DNA from: Saccharum officinarum
Lineage: Eukaryota > Streptophyta > Magnoliopsida > Poales > Poaceae
NCBI GenBank assembly: GCA_020631735.1
Contig: CM036159.1
Span: 24,157,511 to 24,221,510 of the forward strand
Length of the DNA stretch: 64,000 bases
Direction: 5' to 3'
In this document: positions 45,646 to 57,500 of the stretch, one piece after another
Position numbering within the stretch: position 1 is the first letter of the stretch
Layout of the letters: every line of letters starts with the position of its first letter
The notes under the pieces: model-generated
What the model was told of the DNA's origin: nothing
Database searches by the model: none
The model's input: only the letters and a program-made list of their open reading frames with translations
Translations under genes and position numbers: made by a program

Positions 45646-47110
45646 TTAGTTGTGCAACAATAACAAACATGCAGAACACAAGGATTTATCCCGAGGTTCA
45701 GCTCGCCACTAAGGCTTGCAAAGTCCTCGTTGTTGAGGTGACCACTAAGGTCCGAGTCTCTTTCACCTTCTTGCCTCTCTCAAGCAACCACAAAGGTAAA
45801 CTTGAGTTCATCACTAGAAAATCGAGGGTGATACAAACTTCCCAAGGTTCTTCCATAGATCGGGAGCTCTTGGGCAATGCTTAGCCGGCTATAAACCTGG
45901 GCAAAAATAACCGAGAACAAAAAACCGAACTGAAATAACCGGAACCGAAACCGAATATTTTGGTTCCAGTTCCAGGTAACCAAAATAACTACGGTTAATT
46001 CGGTTCTCAAGCTCGGTTAACAAAAAACCAAAATAATTGACAAGGCCCAGTGATAAGGAAGAAAAAGGCCCAGCCCAATAGACATAGGTATACATATAAC
46101 CTCTCTAAACCCTAGTACCACTCCTAGCTCCACTCCTCCCTCCCAGCCGCCACTGAGGCATCTCCCTTGCTGCATCACGCCTCTGCCCCGCGCCGCGTCT
46201 CCCTCCCCGAGTCCCCATGACACACTGCTCTCCCCCAGTGTCTGCACCCTCTCCAGCCAGCAGCTACCCTAGCCGTAGCTCTCCCCCAGTCTTTGCTCCC
46301 TCTCCAACACGACACTTGGAGTCCAAGCTGTCGACGCTTGGAGTCGAGGCCACTAGCGCCTACACCTGCCTGGGAGAGGCCTATCCACCACTGCCGCTCC
46401 CTGCTTGGATGCCGAGCAGAGCCACCGCTTGCTCGAGCCAGATCTTGAGACCTATGCTAAAGCGAAGATAGAGAAGGGAAAGATTTGGAGCGAGGGGCGA
46501 CGACAGTCTGTGACTGTGATTTTTTTCTCTTTTTTTTCTTGTTCTATTTCGATGCTGTAACATTTGCCTTGGTTAGTTCGGTTCTAACCAAAACCGAACC
46601 GAACTAACCGAATCCGAAATTCCTCGGTTTCGAGTTATGTAACTAACCGATCGGTTCCCAGTTTCTTACTAACTGAATTTCGTGAATAACCGAGAAACCA
46701 AATCAATCAGTTTTGGTTAACCGAATGCCGAGGCTGAGCCGGCTAGGGGCAAAGCCCCAAGAGTGACAAATGCAAATCCAACCGGCTTGTCGAAGAAATC
46801 AAGTGCTCAAGCTTTGACTCGATGTTTCTCTCACCAAATCCTTTCTCTCAACTCAATCTCTTCCAAGGTTTGAAGCTAGGAGCAAAGGGGAGAAAAGAGG
46901 AGAGCTTTTGGGAGCAAGGAGGTGCTTTGGTCTAAAGGTTGGTTGAGTGGAATGGGTGGAGTAATGGTTAGAAAGGGTGGGGGTTGATGTTTATACCCCA
47001 AGGAAAAATGACCGTTCAAAGCAGCGTCGGTACTCCTGCATCCGAACTTCGGGCTTGGCATCGGCGGTCTTCATATGGTAGAGAGCTTGAAGTCGTCGCT
47101 GGTTGTCAAT
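45646..47110. repeat. Unassigned interspersed repeat split by a hAT element
   Basis: Segments 45646-45891 and 46738-47110 join across the 846-bp hAT. The left part has 'aaggatttatcccgaggttc' and the right part has 'accccaaggaaaaatgaccg', phrases typical of grass retrotransposon flanks. No domain supports a class. Confidence 0.35.
45892..46737. mobile_element. 846-bp hAT-type element with perfect 8-bp TSD
   Basis: The ends TAAACCTGGGCA and TGCCGAGGCTGA are imperfect inverted repeats flanked by GCCGGCTA on both sides (45884-45891 and 46738-46745). Multiple 'aaccgaac'/'cggttcggtt' words fill both arms. The GC-rich middle (46100-46480) has short frames but no transposase. Confidence 0.7.
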
Positions 47111-47197
47111 GGTCGGAGACGCGAGCAAAGGGCTTATATTTGGTGGCATGAGGCCGGTGGTGGGTGAGGTTGTAGTGGCGGTGGCAGTGGAGGTTGA

Positions 47198-47578
47198 TTG
47201 GGTGGTGGGGGGAGGCTCAGGCGATGGCGGGACCGCGGCTGTGCCGGGCGCCGCGGGGGCACTAGGGGCACGGGAGGCTTCATCGTGTTCCAGTCTAGGC
47301 TCTCTGCTTTCATGTCCTTCAAGTTCCCGAGATGGATTTCATATGTGGAGAATCTGGTTGATCAGCATTGGCAATTTCCTCAAGGCAACAATAATGGTTG
47401 GCCTGCTGGGGAACTTCCTCGAGGCAATAATTCTTGGGACACTTGGCTAGCACCTCATGCGGATGGAGGCCAAACAGAACAAGCTCCTGCTCAAGCACAA
47501 GATCAACAATCTGAAGTCTATGCAGGTTCTGTTGCTGTGTGTTCTTTCTTCGGAGCTGTTCCAATGCTTTACTTTTAA
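47198..47578 (+). other. Coding-like segment, unidentified
   Basis: Open frame whose second half is glutamine/asparagine/tryptophan-rich (PRWISYVENLVDQHWQF, NNNGWPAGELPRGNNSWDTW) and could be a decayed exon, also readable on the opposite strand. The upstream part is GC-rich and arbitrary. No family recognised. Confidence 0.2.
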
Positions 47579-47646
47579 TATTCTATATCTAAAAATAGTG
47601 ATAGGAGATACAGACAGACATCTATTCCTATCACGGACAGATCTAG

Positions 47647-47804
47647 CAGTGGGGCCTCCCCCCCCACCCCCGCCCCCCGTTGATCCTTTGGAGCCCCCTA
47701 GAGCTGTTCCAAAAATTTTTGCCATGGTTGTTTTGAGAGGAGAGACCGGAGATTGAAGATAAATTTTCATCCCTTCTGAACTTCCATCCTAGATCCGTCA
47801 CTGA
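47647..47804. mobile_element. Small hAT-like remnant
   Basis: The right end GGATCTAGGATCCGTCACTG-like sequence (TCCTAGATCCGTCACTG ending 47804) is the CAGTGACGGATCTAGGA terminus of a common grass hAT family. A CAGTGGGGCC at 47647 may be the left end. Flanks AGATCTAG and ATTCCTAG match at 5 of 8. Confidence 0.35.
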
Positions 47805-48722
47805 TTCCTAGCATCCTAGTCGCACTCAGAAAATTGAAAATAAAATCTCTATTACGTGTTTTATTTCCTAGTATTCCATATCTATAAAATAATGATTGAA
47901 GATCCAATTTCGATGAACCTTCTAATAGGCGACAACGGCGGGGCCATGGCCGATCATTGCGGTACAATATTTCATAACCTAAATCTCCTAAACGGAATCT
48001 ACATTATCTACTCTACCTCGAAGTTAAGAGTAATTGTTATAATGTTTTTTTCTCATGTTAAAAAGTAAGACTGGAAATGAGTTTACTCGATGCTCTTCGG
48101 TTCGGCTTTTGATTCCTATCTAGATTGTTGCTCTTATTCTCCTAATCGTCCCTTTCGGTTTGGAAGCTCGATCACACACGCGCGCGCACAAAAAGACCAG
48201 ATGGCACACAACTAAACGCGGGAACGCCAACTGGTTGTTTGTTTTCGTCGGATACAGGTCGTCGCTAAAATATGAAATGAGTCACTAGGTTTTGTTTATA
48301 GATACTTTATATTAAGCATAATTCTCACATGCTCAACTATATAACCATAACCTAGGACGGGCTCCTAACCGCAATCATCGAATGCTTGGCCACAGCTGGA
48401 GCCCAAAAAAATGATGGAATGATTACATGCTACCAACTACCATCTACCAAAATGTGAAGGAGAGCATATAGTGTCACCATTGGATATTTGGATTGGATGG
48501 TGGATGCACAAGCACAACAGCAGCAACCAGAGGATTTGAAAACAAATTTATTTGTCTTTCTATCAGATGGTACCAGAAATAAACAATAGCCGTATAACTT
48601 CTTGGTCGAATTTCATTCGTGGCACAAGAAGGTTGTCCGAAACGCAAGGGAAACGAGCCAGAGGAGCACGGACAAGTGACGGAGCTGCTATACAGGGACG
48701 GCTCTGTTTTCTACCTACGGCC
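47805..48722. other. Intergenic, downstream of the VQ gene
   Basis: AT-rich, no recognised gene or element; the right part includes the VQ gene's 3' UTR. Confidence 0.4.
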
Positions 48723-49130
48723 CTAAAGCAGAGGCCCACTGCTCCCGTGGTGCTGGTGCTGGTGCCCGCCTCCGAAGCCCGGAGCGCCGTACGCCGCCGG
48801 GCTGAGCAGCGGCGCGGAGAACCAGGACGCGTAGTCGAACTGCTCTGTTGCTCCGGGCACGGGCACGCCCGCCGCGGCCTGGGCGCGCATGCTGTCCGCG
48901 ACCATGGCCGCCGGCGTCAGCGTCGCCCTCTGGTGCGCCGGCCCCGGCGCGGCGGCGGCGGCGGGCGTGCCGGCGCCCGTGAGCCTCTGCACGAGCTCCC
49001 GGAAGTCCCTGGGCTCCACGCGGTACACCTTGGGCGGCGGCGGGCCGCCGCTCCCCGCCGCGACGCCGGCGCCACGCCAGGGCCTGGCCGCCGCTCCGTG
49101 CGCGCCGCTCCTCCTGTCGCCGTGGTCCAT
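48723..49130 (-). CDS. VQ-motif protein, 135 aa
   Basis: Single-exon frame from ATG at 49130 to a stop ending at 48723. Residues 41-52 read RDFRELVQRLTG, the VQ motif FxxxVQxLTG with F43, V47, Q48, L50, T51 and G52. The N terminus is basic and alanine/glycine-rich, with PPPPKVYRVEP directly before the motif; the C terminus is rich in H, Q, G and S. Length and layout fit small plant VQ proteins, nuclear cofactors that bind WRKY factors through the motif. It is intronless, as usual for the family. A TATA-type TATTTATA is at 49190-49183, and the upstream region has a W box and a G box. Long frames on the opposite strand (48552-49187) are shadows. Confidence 0.88.
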   Translation of the reverse strand: MDHGDRRSGAHGAAARPWRGAGVAAGSGGPPPPKVYRVEPRDFRELVQRLTGAGTPAAAAAPGPAHQRATLTPAAMVADSMRAQAAAGVPVPGATEQFDYASWFSAPLLSPAAYGAPGFGGGHQHQHHGSSGPLL

Positions 49131-49182
49131 GCTAGAAGCTCTGCGGTCTTTGACGATGCCGAGAGCTCCTGCGGTCCTGCTG

Positions 49183-49190
49183 TATAAATA
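49183..49190 (-). promoter_or_regulatory. TATA box of the VQ gene
   Basis: TATTTATA on the minus strand, 53-60 bp before the start codon, giving a short 5' leader of about 25 nt. Confidence 0.55.
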
Positions 49191-49349
49191 GGCGGTGCCG
49201 CGGTGGGATTTTCCTTTTCACACTTCGCTCGCTACGTGCGCGTGGGGTGGGGGTGGTGCTTGTGTTGAGGTCACTTGGCGAGACTAGTCGTCGTCTGCTT
49301 TGAAGGAAAGAGATCGAGGGGGGCGGTTCCGCGACTGGATGCAATGGAA

Positions 49350-49369
49350 CACGTGGGGACGGTGGTCAA
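49350..49369 (-). promoter_or_regulatory. G box and W box upstream of the VQ gene
   Basis: CACGTG at 49350-49355 and TTGACC (minus strand, 49369-49364) lie 220-240 bp upstream. W boxes bind WRKY factors, the partners of VQ proteins, so feedback is possible; the function is inferred from sequence only. Confidence 0.4.
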
Positions 49370-49399
49370 CGTGGCGTGGAAGTGGAAGCGGACCGCCGA

Positions 49400-50105
49400 A
49401 CGGGACGGGACGGCCGGCTGGCCTAACCGCGGGCCAGGGCTCAGGGGCTGCCTGCCTGCCTGCCACTGACAGGACGACGTGTCCGCGTCCGCGTGTGCCT
49501 GCCCGGCCCCTGGCTTTCTCAAGTGGTATCCTGGGTTCCTTTCTTCGCTCGTTTTTTTTACCTTCTAACTAGTTGGAGTCGAATAGAGATCATTATTGCA
49601 CAATCACATACTACCAAGCTTTCTCGCAAAAAAAAGAGGTGTATAATATGAAGCTGGGAGGTGAGAGCAATGTGATGACAGTGCTAGGCCTTCCCCGACT
49701 CAAAGCAGCTTCTAATTCAGTCTCAGTTTTTTTTAGTGCATCGAAGAGAACCTTCCAAGAAGCAAAGATATTCTAGAATCAGTAGGAGCCATGCCGTGAG
49801 AGAGAGGGGCGGGAATTTTTGGTGCCCTGCCGGGAGCTGTGTCAAGACACCCGGCCGGTGACGCAACTGCTGCTTATGGTGCTGCGACGTACTATCAGCA
49901 TGGACGTGGATATTTTAGTCTGCACCCTGCATTCCTTCCACGTGCCGGGAGCTGTCAAGACACTCGTTTATTTGTTCGTTCCTACCGTCGGATCGCGCCC
50001 ACGCCAATCCACTGCGTGACTGCGTCAACGGTCCCAGGCGACCACGGCCACCAGCACTGGCAACGGCAAATTCAGCTGCCGATGGTGCGCTTCCGCCGCA
50101 GGCCG
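49400..50105. other. Upstream intergenic region of the VQ gene
   Basis: GC-rich promoter-proximal DNA, then mixed composition; short frames only, none with a domain. Confidence 0.35.
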
Positions 50106-50276
50106 CGTGCAACATTTATATCTCAAACAAGTTTATTATAAAAATATATTCAACGATCTATTTAATAATATTAATTATATATTATAAATTTAATATTTTT
50201 TTATATTTGGTTAAAGTTAAAAATGTTTAATTTCTTGAAAGTGAGAATGACATCTATTTAGGACCGAGGGAGTATA
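50106..50276. mobile_element. Stowaway-like MITE fragment
   Basis: Right end GGACCGAGGGAGTA, AT-rich interior; the left end is missing. Confidence 0.4.
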
Positions 50277-51222
50277 CCTCTAAATTTTAGAGCTAAAGTG
50301 TTTAAAAAGATGATCAAAAGTTAGCTCTAAACTTTGACCCACATTACATTAGAGATTTATATCTCAAAATTGAGTAAAAGTGCTCTAAAATCTATACAGC
50401 TCTAAAGTTTATTGGAGGAAATCCAAATAGGCCCTAGACAATGGGCGTGTTGGTTGCCGAATGTGTGGTCCAGCTCAGGATAGGATGCAGGCGTTGAATT
50501 TGTGGATGCCCTGTGTTAGGAGATGTAAAAAGGAGCATGTTAATGTGCGATGGGCCGCGTTCTAGGGGTGCGCGTGACCATAAACTGTTCTTCTTCATTG
50601 ACCATCTCCACTCCTATATCGTATCTTTCTTGACCCTGCACGCCTCACCCTCGCCTTCCTAGCCCACCACCTCGACTAGCGGTGCTCCCGCGCGCCGACC
50701 GTGGGGCCTACGCATGGAAGGAGGAGGAAGATGATGTGTGGGGCCTACGCGTCATTGATAGGGAGAGATTGGAGGACAGAGGGGCATTCTGGGCAATACG
50801 GAAATATAGTGGTCTGCAAATGGGTCCAACCGTGTCTGAAGCGTACATGATGGTATTTTTCAGAGAACTGAAGAGTTATAATAGCTCATCTCCGAATAGG
50901 AAACCGGTAATGGTATTTTTCAGATCCGCGAGAATTGTAATGGCACCAATAAAAAATCCAAAAAAATGGTTTCACCGACTTCTAGTTTATAGAGAGAAAA
51001 AAGATTACATGAACAGTACTCTAAATAGTATTTGCGTTTGAAGCCCTGGCAGAGAGAGATTAAACATCATGAGCTAGCATAAAGACTGAAAAAATCACCA
51101 AAGCGATTTAGAAGTGTTCCAACATTACGTGTCGTTTATAAAGTTGAGAACACAAATCTGGAAGAGAGTGGAGTAGCAACCCGATATGTTTAAAAACTGA
51201 AACAATGCAAATCATCAAAGGG
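50277..51222. other. Intergenic, no gene recognised
   Basis: An open frame at 50682-51041 has no recognisable domain and contains repeated 'atggtatttttcaga'. The 'tagagctaaagt'/'ctctaaagttta' words at 50280-50420 suggest another small inverted-repeat element. Confidence 0.35.
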
Positions 51223-51790
51223 TTATTCCAACAGTGTATGCAATTCATGAAAAATTGTTAAGTTCAGGAAGAGAAGATCACTTAACTTCCCTAAAGAGGT
51301 TGGAAGCCTGTGAAAGTTGACACATCTTGGTAGGTCAATGTATGGCACCGTTCTTAGAGAAGTATTTGTAAGTATCAAGGTTTGCACGTTCAAGAGATGG
51401 TTCAAGGATTTAACCAAGTCTGAGATAGGAAGGTTAGGAACATCAAGATACCTTTTTTCGAGAACGTGTCAGTTGACGTGTGTTTCATTAAAAGGAAAAG
51501 CATCAAGATACCTTAATACTACCTTTTAATTTACAAATTGAACTAGGTATAGATCTGCCACTTGACACTTTGGCATCCACTTAATTTAACTTCAGAAAAT
51601 TGAAACAGAATGTGTTTGAGGATGCTTGCTTAGGAACATGAATTTCATTGCATCATCTAGAATGCAGGTCCTGACTTGTTGCAGAGACTTATAGGTTGAC
51701 GAAGTTTTCATTAAGGCTGCGTTTAGTTGGCAAAATTTTTGGCGAAATGACACTGTAGCAGTTTCGTTGTTATTTGGCAATTAGTGTCCA
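51223..51790 (-). pseudogene. Leucine-rich-repeat (NLR-like) remnant
   Basis: The minus-strand peptide HLLNVQTLILTNTSLRTVP, then RLPTSLGKLSDLLFLNL, has the LxxLxxL spacing of plant NLR leucine-rich repeats ('LQTLIL', 'LPxSLGKLxxLxxL'). A further piece at 51600-51780 (QQVRTCILDDAMKFMFL) could be the same gene upstream. Stops separate the pieces, and a MITE cuts the upstream side at 51715. No NB-ARC motif is present. Confidence 0.45.
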
Positions 51791-51956
51791 ATCATGGTCT
51801 AATTAGGCTTAAAAGATTTGTCTCGTCCATTTCGTCTAAACTGTGTAATTAGTTTTATTTTTTATCTATATTTAATGCTTCATGCATGCGTCTAAAGATT
51901 CGATGTGACGGGGAATCTAAAAAATTTGGCAAAATTTTTGGCATCTAAACGGTACC
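51715..51956 (+). mobile_element. MITE copy F
   Basis: GGCTGCGTTTAGTTGGC at the left and GCATCTAAACGGTACC at the right. The interior has 'ctgtagcagtttcgttgtta', 'gtgtaattagtttt' and 'catgcatgcgtctaaagatt', as in copy D. Confidence 0.7.
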
Positions 51957-52279
51957 TAATAAGATTCATCACTAGTGGTACTCCCTTCATCCATGAATGA
52001 ATACAGGACGTAACTGCTTTTTTTTCCAGTCCAGGAGTACAGCGGAAATCTTCCCTGCCAGCCAGTCGCACAGGAGCCCGCGGCCGACCCCCATCCCCGA
52101 CCAGCCAATACGAAGCACGAACGAGCGCGGCCCAATTCAATTCGAGCGCGCGGCCCAACTCGAGTGAGGGACGTACGGGGCGGCGGCTGTTTGGTTACTT
52201 TGGAGTTTGGAGCGTTCAACACGTGCTGACGCGCGTGTGTCGCATTCAGATCAAGAGACGCTCACAGGCTAGCAGGTAC
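51957..52279. other. Intergenic, GC-rich, no gene recognised
   Basis: Short minus-strand frames at 51892-52222 have no domain. Confidence 0.35.
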
Positions 52280-54160
52280 GTACATGTTTCTTTTTTTTTC
52301 TTTCTTCTTATTATGTTTCTTTTTTCTTTGGTTTTTTATTTTTATTTCTTTTTTTCTAATCTTGATTTCATTTCTTTTCCTAATTTTATTTATTTGTTTT
52401 ATGTTTTTGTGTCTCATTTTCCTTCCATACGTTTCTTTTCCTTTTCCTTTTTCCTTTTTTGTTTTATGTGGTCTTTTATTATTCTCTATCTTATGTTTTT
52501 ATTTTATTCATTTTTACTCTAATTAATTGTTTTCTTTATTTTGTTTTATGTAGATTTTTCATTTTCTATTTTCATTTTACTCTAGTTTTTATTTTTATCA
52601 TTTTCATGACATACTTTTTATTTTTTCAGGTTTTATATTTTAATCATTTCCAGTAGCACTTTTCTCTTTTGTTATTTTACTCTAACTAATTACTTCACTG
52701 ATTTTATTTTTTACTTTTTATTTTTTACATTTCATGATATTTGTGATGTCCACGTAATATACATGTGATGTTCTATACTATATTTTGTGATGTCCGCGAG
52801 TACAAATGTGATGTTTTACGATGTATTTCGTGATGTTAAGTAAGCATACATCGATGCACTAGGATATTTTTTTATGTTTGGTGGCATTTTTATTCTTTTT
52901 ATTTGACTCTAATTAATTTCTTTATTATTTTATTTTATATTTTATGGTATTTTTGATGTTCTATATTTATCGACGTTCGTGTAGTCTTAATGTGATGTTC
53001 TACTATGTATTTGTAATATTCGGTAGCATTTTTCTTCTTTTTATTTGACTATAATTAATTACTTCACTAATTTTATTTTTAATTTTTCTATATTACATGT
53101 TTTTTCTCTTATTTTTCCTATATATCTTGTTGTGATGTTCACATAGTATATACATATGATGTACTATGATGAATTTTGAGGTGTTCATGTATTATACATG
53201 TGATGCTCTATGATGAATTTTGTGATTTTCATGTAGTGTACTTGCGATATTCACTTAGTATACACGTGATGTTCTATGATATATTTTTACATTATCTTGT
53301 ATAAACGAGATGTTTCACGATTATCTTTAGTTTTCGATGGCATGTTTTATGATATATTTTAGATTGTTTATTTAAATAGTATTCATGTGATCTTTTGTTT
53401 AATTTTCCTCTATTATATTAATTATTTTTTTTTAATTTTTTTTAATGTTTTATGATGTTATTTCATTTATTCACTATGCATTGGTAAGATGTTCCATGAT
53501 GTATTATGGGATCTATGATGTATTATGTGATGTTCTATGACATATTTAATTATTCATATAGTACCCTGAAATGTTATGTGGTACGATTTTTTGTTATTCG
53601 AGAAGAATTCATGTGATGTCCCTACTCTATTTTATGGTTTCTCTATTGTATTATTATTATTATTATGGTCTTCCCTTGTATTTTGTTTATCTTCTACTAA
53701 ACTTTCTTTTATTTTAGCGATTTGTTTGTTTTAGCTTTTAGTATTCCGAAGCATTTGCAATTCATCCCTTTTACTGTTGCTATTTCATTCTCGTTATTTA
53801 TTTTATTTATTTTAAAATTTTAATATTCATATTTATTTTAAACTTTCCTATATTATATGAGATATATTTGATGTTCGTGTAGTATACATACAATGTTTTA
53901 TACTGTGTTTTCGGATGTCCATATAGTATTTATGTGATGTTCTCTTTTATTTTTCTTTATTGACAGATTTTTCCTTTTTAATATTTTTGTTTCCCTTACA
54001 TTTTGTTTAATATTTTATTAACCTATTTTCCTTTTAAGTTATTTCCTTTTTTATTCTTCTTTATTTTACTCCAAATATTTTTATTTTCTATGCTCTACGG
54101 TATACACGTGATATTCGTGTGGTATATATGTGATTTGTTTCTTATTTTATGAGATGATAT
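52280..54160. repeat. T-rich low-complexity DNA with TGATGTTC-type repeats
   Basis: 52280-52680 is a pyrimidine/T-rich tract that reads as phenylalanine-rich pseudo-peptides. From 52740 to 54160, degenerate repeats of 'gtgatgttctatgatgtatt', 'tgttcatgtagtatacatg' and similar words appear at irregular intervals among 'ttttatttt' filler. No coding content. Confidence 0.6.
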
Positions 54161-54350
54161 GTGGTGTTTTAGTCGTGATATTATTTTGTGAGAATAGAGT
54201 ATATTTCTCTTGGCTAAGGTACTATGACGTATAATAAAAAAATTCCTAACTATCACAAACCTCATATATGTTGTGGTGGTGCGAGCAGTATCATTAAATA
54301 CAAAATAGGTCTCACGTTCGAGCCCTCTCATGCGCTACTTTACTTTTGAT

Positions 54351-54598
54351 TTTTTCCTTTTATTATTATTACTTTTGGCTTTTCTCCTCTCATTTGTTAA
54401 GAATCCCTCAATTAGAGAATTGATGGGCTTATACCATATATGCCCTGTAGACCCACATATGCCCCGAATTAAGGTTTTTCCTTTTATTATTATTACTTTT
54501 GGCTTTTCTCCTCTCATTTGTTAAGAATTCCTCAATTAGAGAATTGATGTGCTCATACCATATATGCCCTGTAGGCCCACATATGCCCCGAATTAAGG
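54351..54598. repeat. 124-bp tandem duplication
   Basis: 'ttttccttttattattatta' at 54351 recurs at 54475 together with 'cttttctcctctcatttg' and 'ccatatatgccctgtag'. The copies differ at a few sites. Confidence 0.85.
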
Positions 54599-57500
54599 GA
54601 CTAATTTCTTGTGTGCTCTTGAGGATTGGGAAGGGAGACGAGATCTATCTACGACTTCTACATGTCTCTTTCTTAGGATAGTGAACGGAAAATAGATCTG
54701 CCAATCCATGAATAGGCCGATTCTCAACACGCTATTAGCAGCTCTTCCAACTAAGTTTGTCGTTCCTAATTGTTCAATTTTAGATCAATTTGTTTTTGAT
54801 GTCACTAATCAAAGATTGATCTCTTGATTTGACTCGCCGACTGTTTTGGATCGTTCCGTTGCGGCGCTATCCGCCCTGGGCCAATCGACGCACGCGCGAG
54901 ATCTGTCGTGCTTGGATCAGATCGATGTCATGAACAGGCACATGAGATGCATCACGTGCACATGCTCATCATATGCGGCGTTTCTGCCTTCGTAGAGATC
55001 TGGAGGTGCTCCCAATCTTGGAGCGCCGCCTATGGTCAGTCCAGTGCACATGCGCCATTGCCCACGGCCACAAGAACGAGCCATGATCGTCACGGCAACG
55101 TGATGCTGTCTTGGCCGTTGCCGCAGTCTTGGCCGACCTCACCTCGTCGCCACACAGGCAGGTCCTTGGCCTTGCCTATATGCCCTAAGCGGCATGAATT
55201 TTCCACAACAACGAACGTGCCATGGTTTGTCGTTGAATCACTTTGCCATTACTGTTCTACTAGATTTTTACTATAATCCTGTAGATTTTAATATTTCTAG
55301 TAGATCTAAAGTGTGCAAGACCAGTAGATTTTTTCATATGACACCAGATATATTCTACTAGTATTTTTTTGGTACGCTCCATGGACCACGGTCAATGATG
55401 CTCACATGCTAGCCTGCTAGATCTTTGCATGTTATTAGTTTTCGTAGTTATTGAATTGTGTTGTCATGCATGTGTGCTTCAAGTTCTACTGCATCAATTC
55501 TGAAGATTACATATGCTAGTGGATTGGTTATTCTTTGGCCTTGAACAAGCACATGCTAGACGTACTGTTGCTGGATATGTCCGATTGAACTCTAGACGAA
55601 GCTTTTTTGTCGACATAGCCCGCACCGGCCTGGAAGGCATATTGGCTCCACTACCACTGTACTGGAACCACACCACTCGAAGTCGGTCATAACATGCGTG
55701 ACGCCTGAAGCTGTCGCCGTTCAACTTGTACAACCCGCATACCACCTTTGAGCAGCCAATCTACACTTGCTCTCCACTACGGTGGTGCAGCCACGTCATG
55801 CACTGCTCACCACCAGAAGTTGAATCAGGAGTAGTTAAAGTTGTGTCGATATACAAACACCGTGGTGCTTTTGCGCTAGTACATTTATGCATTTTTGTGT
55901 GTTTTAAAAGCCCTGAAGGTTTATGTATTTTTATGCCAGTATCTTGCTTATGAACTTGAGTGTATCGTTTTTTTGCTATTATTAAAAAACCTGAAGTTAA
56001 ATATAATAGCAACAATATATTTTTTGGCAGTAATGTATTATGTGGATATTTATGATGTTCCATATGTTTTTGAATAAGATGGTTTAGAGCTCATGAAAGT
56101 TTTATATTGGCTTTATGTTTTCCTTGCATTGTTTGTATGTGAATATTATATGGGACAGTAACCCGAAGTATTACCAAGACCAATATAGATAACCTGGAAA
56201 AACACGGAAGCTTAGAAAAATTTGGGAAATAAATGAAACATGTATGACTATATATATGACCTTTTTTTTTTCTCTCCAGCGCTCTCTTTAATGCTTTGGT
56301 TTATTTACCTGAAGTAACCTGAAGAAAAAACCATTGCATGAGACTTGTCGGATATCAGTCACTTGAATTTAGGAGTCATTTGTACCTTCCCTCGAGGGGG
56401 GATAACACCTTTCCTAGGTATAATTTCTAAACATGATAATATAGGCTTACAAACATTAGTCGGATCAACACAAGATCCGAAGTCAACATGTTGTCCTTGT
56501 CCCTCTGCTGCAGATTCAACATGAGGTGTCATCCTAGCCGAGGTTTGTAACCAATGCTTTGTGACTTTAAGCTAATATATAATGCATTTCCCTAGGCAAC
56601 ATGAAGTTGTTACAAAAATACCAAAAGAATGATTTTTTTGGGATTTTTCCTGATTAGTGTGAAAACACGATACTTTTTCCTGATAAAGAACATTGTTTGT
56701 CCTTTCTTGGACTAGTGAAGCCCCGAAGTGCATTTCATGACTCGAAATTAGAGGTACCCGCAGCCGCTGATATGATAGTGGGTATCATACAGGAAAACCA
56801 TTGTATTATCTATAAAAAAGTAAGGCAAATGAAATGGCAGCTATGTGGAGTGACTACTCTATGCGACAATATACTGGCTAATAGCAGTGTATATGCCACA
56901 CCCCGCCTACTATAAGATCTACCTGCCAACTATCAGAAGATGGAAAGCAGGTAAGCAAGTTTGAATCCCAAATCACAACAAGCTAGAAGTTAACTTGGTA
57001 TTAACCAACTGTCGGAAAGGCCACATGTTTATTGACAACTACAATGCTAGTAATGATATTTCTTACATGTACCTTTTACCTAAGAAAGTTGCGCTATCAG
57101 TTGAGAGTTTATCCCAGAAGGATACTGGTCACTATTGCTCTTGCGAGGCCGCCATTTTTTTCTTAAGTCAATGACTTGCATTAAAATAATATTTCTCAGA
57201 TAAATGAAAGTTCTTGATCTCATCTGTTCTATTTAAAAGCTTCTCTTCATGCTGAACAATGAATTGATTCAAGCCATGCTATATATAGAACACGAAATAT
57301 GTTGCAATAAATATAACGACTCGATTTTTTGGTATGAGTAATTGGATCAAATTTGAGCAATAAAAAAGAGTTGGACTATGATATTACTCTACATCCAAAA
57401 TTTCTCAGCCATGGCTATATGCCATATTCTTGCTATCATACTTATGCACACCAAGCTTAATGCGCCTGAAAGCGCAATGCCACCATTAGTTACTTTTTTC

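Noticed and set aside
48552..49187. 211-codon plus-strand open frame
   Set aside because: Antisense shadow of the VQ-motif gene.
52223..52656. Phenylalanine-rich membrane-like frames
   Set aside because: They come from a T-rich low-complexity tract.
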